The notes under the pieces are model-generated. The model ran no database searches and had not been told where the DNA came from. It was given only the letters and a program-made list of their open reading frames with translations. From NCBI RefSeq assembly GCF_032854445.1, contig NC_088298.1, forward strand, positions 372,001-436,000: a stretch of 64,000 nt of DNA, in the 5' to 3' direction. The translations under genes were made by a program, and so were the position numbers. Shown here piece by piece: positions 46,927 through 57,823 of the stretch; position 1 is the stretch's first letter, and every line of letters begins with the position of its first letter. Source of the DNA: Liolophura sinensis (taxonomy: Eukaryota > Mollusca > Polyplacophora > Chitonida > Chitonidae).

Positions 46927-47530
46927 GGCATATATTTGTAAATTTCACCCCATATGTTCCCCACCCACCACGGAGTGCCAACAAGGGCGATGCCTGAACC
47001 TGGGAATACCCAGCAGGAAAGACACCAAGGATTCCATATGAGGTATACTCGAACAGATTGATTTATACCAAAAGGTTAAATTCAATCTACTCGATTGACC
47101 CATGAGCCACCGCCTCAAAACGTAGTCCCGCAAACGATATTTCAGAAATAACATTTGTTCGCTAAATGATGTGCTGTTATTGAAGCAATTGGGACAACGC
47201 AGAGGCAAGACATGACCAAGCCGATTGATCGGACCGGGCCCATCCGACCTCCCGTCTCACTCCAAGTAAGGGCCAAAGCGGAGTGTTGGGCGTGAGGATC
47301 TCGCAAGGCCAACCCACCCTCAGCCACCAGGATCCCGTCCTCGGAGATTACGGGTCGCAACCCACGGCAAACAGGTCGCTCCCCGGTTGCCTCTCACACA
47401 ACCGAGAAGATGTGAGCCTATTATAATCACCGGGCTCACACAGGAGAGCTCTAGGTTAGTCGACTTTTACGACAAGCTTGCCTAGAGGGCTGAGCTCCTA
47501 TTCTTATCACCCCGGAAACCCCACGGGGGT

Positions 47531-47652
47531 TCGTCAATAGAGCTACGATAATTATTCTGTTTCTTAACATTATGAGTACATGCATAAAGCACTGCATAAA
47601 TCTTTGAAGTGATTTAACAGTGGCATCTGATTTTTTTTTTTTTTATTTGCAG
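47531..47652 (+). other. Intron remnant before the recombinase/SET gene
   Basis: Unique sequence ending in a long T-run and TTATTTGCAG at 47643-47652, a strong 3' splice site that opens the next gene's first visible exon. The upstream part of this intron may have been displaced by LINE-J. Confidence 0.4.
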
Positions 47653-50600
47653 TACTCCGGTACATCAACAGCGACGCACCGATGTTCCATCTCCATCGAC
47701 GAGCGGGTAAATATTTTATAAATGCATATCGCATTCCCGGTCTTTCTTCTGTAAATATTTTGTTTTCCCGGCTTGGCGAGACATATTTAACTAATGGTTT
47801 TGTTCTCTTCACAGGCCTGCTATGGACCCTAAGAGCCCGGAAGGCCCGAGCCCGTTTGAGATGATTCTGGAGGATGTCAGCCCACAGGCCTCCACGTCGG
47901 AGACGGCCGATGCTTCTGCCCCTGCGCCGCCAGAGACTGCTTCTTCTGAACCACGTGAAGGGTCGCCAAACTCTGATGGGACTTCGTCCTCCAGTTCGTA
48001 AGTGCACTTTGATTCGTGGTCTAATATTTGTTACTAGCGATGCAGCGTGTTTTTTTTTTGTTTCTTTTTTTCCCCCCTTTTTGTTCTACATTTGTTACTA
48101 GTGATGCAGTACTTAGATATAAGCTGATATGTTCTTTCTTTTTCAGACTGGAGTGGCGGACCAAACATGTGCACAGATGGACCCACCCCGCTAGACAGGC
48201 CATGCACGAGAGGGGATTGTACCAACTCCACCCGATCACCTCGCTCATCCTAGCTGACTTCGAGAGGAGCCTGATCCTGGAAGGACGTCTGCGAACCGGC
48301 CCGGCAGGACAGCAAGTGCAGAATGTGGGGCGCATACTGTACTTCTGTGACCCCCTCTCCATCAACCTTTCGGCCTTGCTCCCCAGCAAAGTAAGTGTCC
48401 TATAAGTGTGATATAGTAAATATTGCAAAAAACTATTTCCCACATTCAGCTGCCTGATTTCTGCCGAAAGTGGGGAAGGCGGGATTGGCGGTCACCAATC
48501 TGTGACAATTCCACACATTCCGCTGCCTGATTTCTGCTGAAAACGGGGAAGGCGGGATTGGCACTCACCAATCTGTGACAGTTCGCCACATTCCGCTGCT
48601 TGGTTTCCGCCCAAAGCGGGCAAGGTCGGATTGACGGTCACAACTCCCCACATGACAATTCCCCACATTATGCTAGCTTGTGTCAGCGGAAAGCGGGAAC
48701 GACGGGGTTGGCTGTCGCAAATCTGTGACAATTCCCCACATTCGGCTTGCTGGTTTCTGCCGAAAACGGGGAAGGCTGGATTGGCGCTCACCAATCTGTG
48801 ACAATTCCCCACATTCCGCTTGCTGGTTTAGTCGCTGCATACTGTTTCAAAGTAAATAATATATTCTGAAACCAATGTTTCAAATGATTTATTTCCTTTT
48901 TTCAGTGCAAGTTCTTCCAGAAGCTGGCGGAAGCAGGGCTTAAGGATGAGACGGTGAGGAACTATCAGAAGACCCTGAGAAGACCCTGTGCCATCATGAC
49001 TGCGACATCGTGTATATCTGGGATTATGGGATTCCAGATTGCACGCCCATGTGCATCTGTATCTAATGTCTAATGTGTTTTGGCGACAGGTTTCTGGACT
49101 GGGTGACGGCGGCCAGGGACTTGCACGAGAAGGCTCCGGCCCTCAACAGCCAGCTGGAGAACCTTTCGAAGCGTGTTGGGCTGTGAGCCAAGGTGACACA
49201 GAGGGGAGTGAGCCGAGAGGATTTGTCTCTGCAGGTCACCAGAGCAACATCGGCGTCAGTGACGGTTGAGGACTGCCAGGCCATTCTCAGGGTAATTTAT
49301 GCTTTTAATTGCGTCTTTAAAATTGTCATTTCTTCGAAAGCAACGTTTGAATGTATTTATGGCTCTTTCCCTTTCAAAACTGTTATCAATTATTATTACG
49401 TTGGAAGCAGCCAGTGGAATATATTTATAGCTCTTATCCATCTCTTTCAGATCGCCAGACCTGCCTTCCTTTCGGCGCTGCAGGCGGAGGAGAAGGAGCC
49501 GTCAAATTATGTGACCGTGGTCAACTTTTTGACGGCGACTCTCTGCCTCCGCCACTACCAGAGGAAGGGAGTAGTCGAAGGACTAAAAGTGAAGGAGTGG
49601 GTGGACCGGTAGGTTTCTCTTTTATTGCTACGGCGTACACCTTTGTCTTAGCGATTCTCAGAGATAATTACACCTGAACAAAAACAGCAATAAGCAACAT
49701 GATGTCTTTGCTTGCGCATTTCAGCATTCCCGTCTCCGTTGACGAGAAACGGTTCGCCGTCGTCTACGTGATGAAACAAGACTGGCACCACCAAACCGGC
49801 CACGTTTTGCCTGAACCATTAGGAGACTGGCGTAAGTTGGCGACATCGTTCTATACTAAGCTGCAAATTTAACTTCGTATATCTCAGTTAGAGCACAAAG
49901 GCTGCCATGCCAAGGAGCAAATGTTACATTTGATTGCTGTTTTCGTGCCGCTATATGCTGACGTCAATTGTTTTCCTTGTATTACAGTGGTTCGAGGCAT
50001 ACTTCCGACACTTCAGGCCGATATACGCACAGCAGGACGGGGCAGCGACGGAGTACTTCTTGTCGACCAGCGGGAAACGGATCCACAACGCTTCGACCGA
50101 CCTCTGCCGGTTTCACCGGAAGTAAGTACAAGGCTTCATACGTCAAAACAAATTGTCGTTTATATCGCTGGCCTGTTGTCGAAGTAAGCATAAAGGCATT
50201 CATTTCAGTAATGTCACGTCGTTATTTATTTGCGTTTCCCTCTCGTCATAGGTACAAGCTGAGGAGCGTTTGTGCCAGCCAGGCCAGAAGAGAGATGGAG
50301 ACGTGGACGAGAGGACGTTTCTCCGGCAGTCAGCTGCGGTTGGTCGAGGATTACCTCGCCCATTCCAACGCTGTTGCCGAGAAATTCTACAGGATGAAGG
50401 AACCCATAAAGATTTGTCAAGCCATAATGCTGATGGAAGGGTATGTAGTGTGTATAACTGTTTAAGTGTGTATCGGACGGGGAGGCCACCTCCCGGACCA
50501 TCGAGCCCGTCTTGATGGTGGACGAGCCCCAGCGGTAAGTACTTGAATTTGAACATTTTGTTTCACTTAATTGGCTCGATTTAAAATGCTTTACATGCTT

Positions 50601-51668
50601 TTTTTCACATGTGAGATCCTGGTGATTTAAACGCTGATATTGTTTCTTGTAGTGGTTTGCATGCCGCCAGATATCACTCCTTCAGCGCGGAGTTGTCGAT
50701 AGCTTTCGGCAAGCTTATCAGCCTGGCGCCCGTCACCACTGAGGCCAGAGGACCCAGCCTCGCCGTCTGAAAGAATCTGTTCCCCCAGAAGCCGAAGTCC
50801 CTGGCGTCGAAGTGGGCTTACCGACAGGGACAACTGCGGATACAGTTTATTCTTGGTGAGAAAAAGCAATCTTCTATCATCGCGCATTTTCATATTTCAT
50901 ACATGTATTTCTTTCTGCATAACTTGGCTTAATCAATCATTTGCACGTACATCTCTTTATCTTCAACAGACATGTACACGAGGAGACGGCCTCATCGACG
51001 GGAGATAGCGTCCGAGCTTCAGAAGCGCGCGTGGCCGGCCAGCCTGATTACGAAGGTGATGGGCAGGTGGAGAGAGACGCCTGGCCGGCAGGCGCATCAC
51101 TCCAGTCATGAGCAACACCTGCGGGATCGGACGTGGCCAGGCCTGACGGAGGGGCATCATGACAAGCGGGGGGGCGATAGCCTTAACCACCAAGGAATTT
51201 TCACAGGGAGAGGTAGTCGTTGACTAACACGGGGTAGAAAAAATAATTTTTTTATGCTCGTTTTGGAAGTTTCTACATCGTGGTCCTACATTTTGATTTT
51301 CTCGTGATTACATTGGGGTGAAAGAATAATCGCGTTTATTTTGTTGTAGGTCCTCACGTTCAAGGAAGGAGTGGAGCGGCAAACATCAAACGAAGAAAAC
51401 GGGTACATTTTCTTCGTTCGCCTTGGACGCAACATCCCCGACCTGCCCTTGCCATCCCGGCAAAGTTCTGTTTGGCCGCCTGGTTTCCCACAGCAGGATG
51501 GGAAAGCGCGCCAACCTGAAGCCAGAGGCGTCCCTTATAGACGGCGTCCCTGTGGTCCTTTTTAAGGCCATTAGGGACATCCGTGCCGGCGAGGAGCTCT
51601 TCTTCGACTATGGGGTGCGTCAAAATCAGTTTGGCGAAGGAGCAGAATTGCCGTGGCTGCAGGAGTAG
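47653..51668 (+). pseudogene. Tyrosine-recombinase-like plus SET-domain fusion gene, 13 exons, broken
   Basis: Exons: 47653-47706, 47815-47997 (ATG 47822, MDPKSPEGPSPF), 48147-48390, 48906-~48969, 49090-49291, 49451-49608, 49725-49831, 49988-50121, 50252-50440, ~50475-50534, 50653-50855, 50970-51233, 51350-51668. Exons 4-5 hold a recombinase SAM-like N domain (KCKFFQKLAEAGLKDETVRN, then FLDWVTAARD). Exons 8-9 hold the catalytic end: WFEAYFRHFRP, ASQARREMET, DYLAHSNAVAEKFYRMKEP (candidate Arg, His, Tyr; the HxxR-type Arg is not evident). The last two exons hold a SET domain resembling KMT5A: TKEFSQGEVVVD, CPCHPGKVLFGRLVSHSRMG, DIRAGEELFFDYG. Lesions: TGA at about 49184 and 50768, TAC-to-TAA in the D-Y-HG motif near 51223, frame changes in the G-run near 51173 and near 51427, a lost exon-4 donor, and a phase mismatch at 49831/49988. 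It could be a Crypton-derived gene; a SET methyltransferase tail is unusual. Confidence 0.65.
48430..48840. repeat. Intronic ~73-bp minisatellite
   Basis: About 5.5 units of CACATTCCGCTGCCTGATTT / CTGCCGAAAACGGGGAAGGC / GGGATTGGCGGTCACCAATC / TGTGACAATTCCC. CACATTC starts at 48441, 48514, 48588, 48664, 48738 and 48810. It lies within the intron between exons 3 and 4 of the recombinase/SET gene. Confidence 0.88.
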
Positions 51669-51740
51669 GCATAGGGGAGTTGCCATGGCTGCAGGTGTAG
51701 GTATAGGTGAACTGCCATGGCTGCAGGAATAGGTATTAGT
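51645..51740 (+). repeat. Three ~33-bp tandem units over the gene's stop codon
   Basis: TTGCCGTGGCTGCAGGAGTA, TTGCCATGGCTGCAGGTGTA and CTGCCATGGCTGCAGGAATA recur with linkers GGCATAGGGGAG / GGTATAGGTGAA. The first unit encodes the last residues LPWLQE plus TAG; the other two repeat that end downstream of the stop. Confidence 0.85.
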
Positions 51741-52328
51741 GTTTTATATATATGCTTACATCTTTTCTTTTACAGCATTATTGATATATTAATGTTTCAT
51801 ATATGACATGTTTTCATCCTTATTATTACATCTTTGATTATATCTTAATATTTCATGTAAGATATGTATGTATATGCATATGTATGTTTCATGTATGACA
51901 TGTATTTCAACGGTGTTACGCTAATGTTCTAAGAATTGAAACTTATTTAGTTTACATCCTATGACATCATTTTTTATATATTAATGTTTTGTATATGATA
52001 TGTTAACATTCTTTCTTTTACAGCTTTATTCGTATAATAATGTTTCATTTATGACATGTTGGTTGGGGAATCACAGATTGGTGACGTTCCCCGGACTTGG
52101 GGCTCGGATCTGTGACGTTCTGACTTGGCGCCCGGATCGGTGAAGAAAAACCACAGATCTGTGGTTGGATCCGACAAGAGTCAAACTCAGAGGTAAGTAC
52201 TTTAAGGTTGTCTCTGTTTTTTTTTTTTGAATGCCGCGGGCATTCCATTGTAGGCTTTTGATGTGATTTTGATTGAATTTATTGATCGAAATTTGGAGCC
52301 ATACGGTTGGTCATTGTTGGGGCTGTAA
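51741..52328. other. No gene recognised
   Basis: AT-rich with loosely repeated TTATATATTAATGTTTCATATATGACATG-like phrases (51755-52060; each core about 20 bases), suggesting a decayed tandem array. GATCTGTG phrases at 52110-52170 recall the minisatellite at 48430. Confidence 0.35.
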
Positions 52329-52905
52329 TTATGTTGACGTATTTAGTCGTTCTGCCTTCTGGGCAAATTTTGGGTTCATTCCCCATTCAATTATTTTTTT
52401 GGGGGTGAATTTCCAATTTAGAAAGTCATGTGCGATATTGGATATTATGTCAGTTTTGGTTCTGTTTGTTGACCGTTGATTGTGAACGGATTTGATCACT
52501 ATATTCATAAAACCCAGAAATTCCAGTTTACTCATGATAATTTGGTCGGTTTGTTCGGTTCCGGTTTCCTGTGCATGATTTTCTAGTTCACTTTGCGCTG
52601 TCATTGTGTCCTTAGGTGGGTTTTTGTGTCTGCCTGGCTTGTTTGACAGCTTCGGCGTAGCTTACTCCTTTGTTTACCTTTATAAACTCGATTGTTTTGG
52701 CTCTTTTGTATGCGCTGCACCCTTTATATCCTGCTGAGTGGTCTTGTTTACAGTTTGCGCAGGTGGTCTTTGTTTCCGTACAATTTTGATATTCGTGTTT
52801 TCCTGAACATTTAGGGCAAACTATGTCGGATTTACAAACTTTTTGTGTGACCAAATTTTTGGCACTGGTAGCAACGTCTAGGCGCTTCATAGAGAGGAAA
52901 AATGC
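52329..52905 (-). pseudogene. ORF1 end of a second LINE family
   Basis: Minus strand: a first knuckle CYQCQKFGHTKS (frame change at its last Cys near 52845), then CKSDIVCPKCSGKHEYQNC, CANCKQDHSAGYKGCSAYKR and KTIEFIKVNKGVSYAEAVKQ, characteristic of nucleocapsid-like ORF1 proteins of Jockey/CR1-type LINEs. After a stop at 52612 a second frame (52604-52329) reads MTAQSELENHAQ... with a hydrophobic/basic C-terminal half. The sequence is unlike the ORF1 of the window's main LINE. No RT follows. Confidence 0.6.
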
Positions 52906-54127
52906 ATAATCATGTCTTGTAAACGCCTCAACTGCTAATTAACTAAACCGTGTGCTACGCGCATGCGCAATGTCAAGTGGTCTTAACACCGTGTCATTAA
53001 AAGTTTTCCAGTTGTTTTTTTGAGAAAAAATGCCTCGGAAAGAATTCCTCGATGCATTACACGATGTGGACGTTGAAGAAATACAAAACCAGGCGGGCGA
53101 TATAGGGTGAGGCTTTATTCAAAAGGTCCATATCGTACTCTCTGAAGAAAAAATGAAGTAAATGTTTTTGAAATAAAAAGACGAAGTATAATTTAGGATG
53201 TATCACTTTTGCATGTATAATGGAAAAAATGCCCATAATCTATAGCCAACTATGCGATATATACAGTAAAACGGAGATGGGAATGACATACGGGATATAA
53301 CTACCTGCTTAAAAAACCGAAAGGTATCTTTAAGTGGGTCACGAAACCTACGACATAGCTATCGCATTAATCCATTTTTTTTTTTTTTTAGAGATTTTAC
53401 CATGGTCTGTTTTCAGATGAGAAAGAATTCGCAGCCGATTTGGAGTTACAATGGGATGACGTTTTAAGCGAATGGGGCCCTACACAGGATGTCACGCCCC
53501 GCAAAAGAAAGCATTCCGTTAGTTCCCATTCAAGCACTGACAAAAAGACAGATGACGAATTCTTCGATGCGTTGCACGAGCTGGGCATTGAAGAAATACA
53601 AAACAAGACGGGCGACATAGGGTGAGTATGTTCAAAAAGGTCCATTTTGTACTCTCGACAAAAATACGAAATAAATGTTTTTTGTGGTCTAGTTTTCAAG
53701 ATAATTCGTTTTTTAGAGGTTTTACCCATGGTCTGCTTTCAGATTTGGGAAAGAATTGCTCGCCGATTTGGAGTCACAGTGGGATGACATTTTAAGTGAT
53801 TGGGAAACTATACAGGATGTCACACCCAGCAAAAGAAAGCGCTCCGATAGTTCCCACGCAGCCGAGGAATGAATGAATGAATGAATGATTATGGCTTAAC
53901 GCCACATCGGCAATATTTCAGCCATATCGTGGCGAGAACAAGGTGAAAACAAGAGACGGTTAAGGCTTTCGATATAATAATATGAACATCAAAAGTAAAA
54001 CAAAAAGTACAGACGTGATTAAAATCGAATAAAAGAAAAATAAGATTTAAAACTCGAAAACCAGAGTTATAGTACATGTATAAATATATATAACTGTTTA
54101 TTTATAGATATTTACGACAATTAAAAT

Positions 54128-57100
54128 TTATATTTTATGATATAGGCCAATGGCCTTCAAATAATTTATGACAACATCGCCAGCGATGCTGTCAAATAAA
54201 TCATATATAGAGTTGACCGTGTAGAATCTCTGCCGAACATGGGCAAAGTCTACACAGTCAACCAGAATATGTTTGATGCCATATTGAGCATCACATCCAA
54301 CACACTCGGGAGCACTGCTCCCATCTAAGATGAAATTGTGTGTCAGATGAGAATGTCCAATACGGCATCTCGTTAAAACGACTTGGTCTCTACGAGACAT
54401 ATCAAGTGTATATGAATTATAGCCAATGACCGGATGAATGGCATGCAGTTTATTATGGACCTGCAAGTTCCATTCACCCTGCCAAAGGCCACGAATATAT
54501 TTAAGAATATTGGACTTCATGTCAGTATAAGGGATTTTTATCTTAGATATGGGTTTATTTAGGGCAGCTTTCGCCTCCCTGTCTGCGACTGTGTTTCCAT
54601 GGATACCAATATGACTTGGTATCCAGCAGAATATAATATCTTTACCTCTTCTAATTAATTTCCTATGTATAGCTAAAATTTGAAGGATCAAGGGATTTTT
54701 AAATTTATTATTCTGTATTGCCAATAGGCAAGACAACGAGTCAGTGCATATCATTGCCCTCTGGGCACACCCAGAAGAAACATATGATAAGGCCAGGAGT
54801 ATAGCTCTGGCCTCGGCAGAGAATATTGAAGAAGCGGATGGAAGACGAAAGGAAGAGACCCGCTGCTCTAAGACAGCCGCAGTCGCAACCCTGTCCCCAT
54901 CCTTCGACCCGTCAGTATATATAAATTTATAATCCGTATAATTAGCTTTAATTTCAGCAAAACCTTGCTGAATTATAAGAGGATTTGTATTCGATTTATT
55001 ATATTTACGCAGATCAAATATTAGTTTTGGTTGTGGGAGAAGCCATGGAGGAGACTCCGGAAAAGACACCGGAGCTATATCATCCAGCTTGATGTTAGCT
55101 CCCACAATATGGTCCCGTATACGAAGACCGAACGAAGGGATCTTGTTAGGACATTTAGTATATTTGTCTACATACAATGGATTAAAAACACAGTCGTAGG
55201 CAGGGTTTGTTGGATGTGCTTTAAGCTTTGTGGCATATTGAAGGCTAAGTTTTATACGTCGGTTATATAAAGAAGGCTCATTTGCCTCCACGTATAAACT
55301 TTCTACTGGTGAAGTTCTAAAAGCACCAAGGCTGAGCCTCAAACCTTGGTGATGAACAGGATCCAACATTTTAATGTACGACTTCCTAGTGGAACCGTAA
55401 ATGATGGATCCATAGTCCAATTTAGACCTCACCAGAGAACGATATAAATTAAGTAAAACTGATCGGTCAGCACCCCAATCGGTGCTAGACACGACCTTAA
55501 TTATATCGAGAGCCTTTGTACATTTAGCTTTAAGCATTTTTATGTGAGGTATAAAAGATAGCTTACTATCAAATATTATACCTAAAAATTTTGTTTCTCC
55601 AACAATTTTAATCTGTTTACCACAAAAAGTAAGCTCAGGGTCAAGATGAAGTTTCCGTTGATTACAAAAATGCATACCGACGGTTTTAGACGTTGAAAAT
55701 CTAAAACCGTTTTCAGTTGCCCATTTCTCGATCTTATTGAGACAAAGCTGCAACTGACGTTCGATATTATTCATATTCTTAGCTCGGTAGCATATAAGGA
55801 AATCATCCACGTATAAAGAACCTCTGTGCCCAATGTTAATGTTTTTGCTAGGCTATTTATTTTTATGCTAAACAGAGTTGGTGATAGAATGCTGCCCTGG
55901 GGTACACCCATTTCCTGCTCATAAGAGTCAGAAAGTGTGGACCCAACCCGTACCTTAAACTGACGATCAGATAAAAATTGAGATATAAATATAGGTAATC
56001 GACCTTTAAGACCCATGTTCGCGAGGTCTTTTAAAATACCATATTTCCATGTGGTGTCGTAGGCATTTTCAAGGTAAAAAAATATGGACACCACATGTTC
56101 GTTATTGATGAAGCCATCGCGAATAAAGGTTTCAAATCGAACAAGGTGATCCATGGTAGATCTACCTTGCCGAAAACCACATTGAATATTAGATAAAAGC
56201 TTGTTGGTTTCAAGAAACCAAACAAGTCTATCATTAATCATCCGTTCCATAGTCTTACAGACACAGCTGGTAAGAGCTATGGGACGGTAATTATTTGGAT
56301 CATTATGATCCTTACCCTGTTTGGGAACCGGGATAATACACGCCTCCCTCCATGAGGCTGGAAAATTACCAGTTATCCAAATATCATTAATCAAGTCCAA
56401 GAGAGTCTCCAGTGGCTCAGGTGGTAAATGGTTCAGAAACTTATAATATACATTATCAGGCCCACAAGCAGTATCATGGGCCTTTTTTAGTGCAGTTTTA
56501 AGTTCCTCGATATTAAAAGGATGATTATAATCTTCTAAATTTTTAGAAGAAAAGGGCAATTTAGTTTTCTCCTTCTGGTTTTTAATATGTTGGAATTTTT
56601 TAGTATAGTTCTCAGAAGAAGATTTTGTTGAAATTGTTTCAGCTAATTTATTGGCTATATCAGATGGAGAGGTTAATATATTATCTCCATCTTTCAAATG
56701 CTGAACTTTTGGTTTATTATTTTTGCCCTTAAGTTTCTGAACCATGTTCCAGACCTTACGCATTGGTGTTTTTGACGTAATGCCCGAAACAAAGTTCCGC
56801 CAACAAGATCGTCTCTTGGACTTGAGTAATCGACGAGCCTTAGCTCGAGAATTCCGAACCTGGTTTAAATTATTATCAGTGGGGACAATGATTAAATCTG
56901 CGTTCAGCCTTTTTACGGTCCTTTATGGCTTTACGACAGTCATTGTCGTACCAGGGTTTACTTTTGGATTTTGGATTTGTCGAGGTCTTAGGTATAGTTC
57001 TATCGGCAGCTCGTAATACAAGCTCGTTAAATTTTAACACAGGATCATCTGCTGCTTTGAGAGTCTCTGGAATGATATCAGCCTCACACAACATCTCAAA

Positions 57101-57823
57101 TGCGATCCAATCTGCTTGATCGAATTTCCACCTAGCTACATGTTCTAAAGAATTAGAAGTGATATGCTCTAGGATAATAGGAAAATGGTCACTACCACAA
57201 AGATCGTCATGCACCTTCCAAGAAAAATCCGGGAGAAGTGATGGATCTGTGATAGTGAGATCGATAGCAGAATAAGCGCCATTACCTGGATGTAAATAGG
57301 TGTTAGAACCATCACTGAAATAACACAGTTGTTCGTTAGATAAGAAGTTTTCTACTATCTTGCCCTTATCATTTATGTTGTTACTGCCCCATAGGGGGTT
57401 ATGGGAATTAAAATCTCCCATAAGTATAAAAGGTTTGGGTAATTGTTCTTTTAAATTATGTAACTGCAAAGCTGACAAAGAAATGTTCGGGGGAATATAC
57501 ACTGAACATAATGTGATTGTTTCACATAGTGAAACACGAACGGCCACAGCTTGAAGCTCTGTATCCAGAGCAACAGGGCTGTGAATAACATTGTTATTGA
57601 CGAAGATAGAGGAGCCGCCTGCAGCTCGATCTTCTTCATTCGAGTACGTACTGTATAATGAGTAATTTTTAAGAGTTATTTTATCTTTGTCAGATGTCTT
57701 CAAATGAGTTTCCTGAAGACACAGGGCTATAGGATTTAATGATTGAACAAGCTGTGTTATTTCAATAAAATTGACCTTAAGGCCTCGACAATTCCACTGT
57801 ATAATTTTGTCGTATATCGCCAT
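54128..57823 (-). pseudogene. LINE-K ORF2: AP endonuclease, RT, RNase H
   Basis: ATG at 57823 (MAIYDKIIQWNCRG). Endonuclease: CLQETHLKTSDKDK, MGDFNSHNPLWGS, SDHFPIILEH. RT: FNIEELKTALKKAHDTACGP, NYRPIALTSCVCKT, FRQGRSTMDHLVRF, EMGVPQGSILSPTLF, YVDD region (about 55800). RNase H: FIYTDGSKDGDR, AEARAILLAL, CTDSLSCLLAI, DREAKAAL, and the last knuckle APECVGCDAQYGIKHILVDC. The total is about 1230 codons, normal for the group. Only two one-base changes break it: an extra C in CCCC at about 56880 and a lost G in GGG at about 55825, both in homopolymers. It performs target-primed reverse transcription at a nick made by its endonuclease. Confidence 0.9.

Larger units (their letters stand above)
44274..47530 (-). 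mobile_element. LINE-J, 5' half
   Basis: 5' end ACCCCCGTGGGG at 47530, leader to 46927, ORF1 46926-45557 and ORF2 from 45557, broken off at 44274 within the segment before RT (KNQKEKTKLPFSSKN). The adjoining base is the 5' end of LINE-I, so the two copies lie head to tail. The 3' half with RT and RNase H is absent. Confidence 0.88.

Noticed and set aside
48430..48840. CRISPR-like array
   Set aside because: Whole 73-bp units are repeated with no unique spacers; it is an intronic minisatellite.
49968..50465. 165-residue single-exon ORF across 49968-50465
   Set aside because: It reads through an intron with clear GTAAGT and TCATAG signals; the spliced frames carry the recombinase motifs instead.
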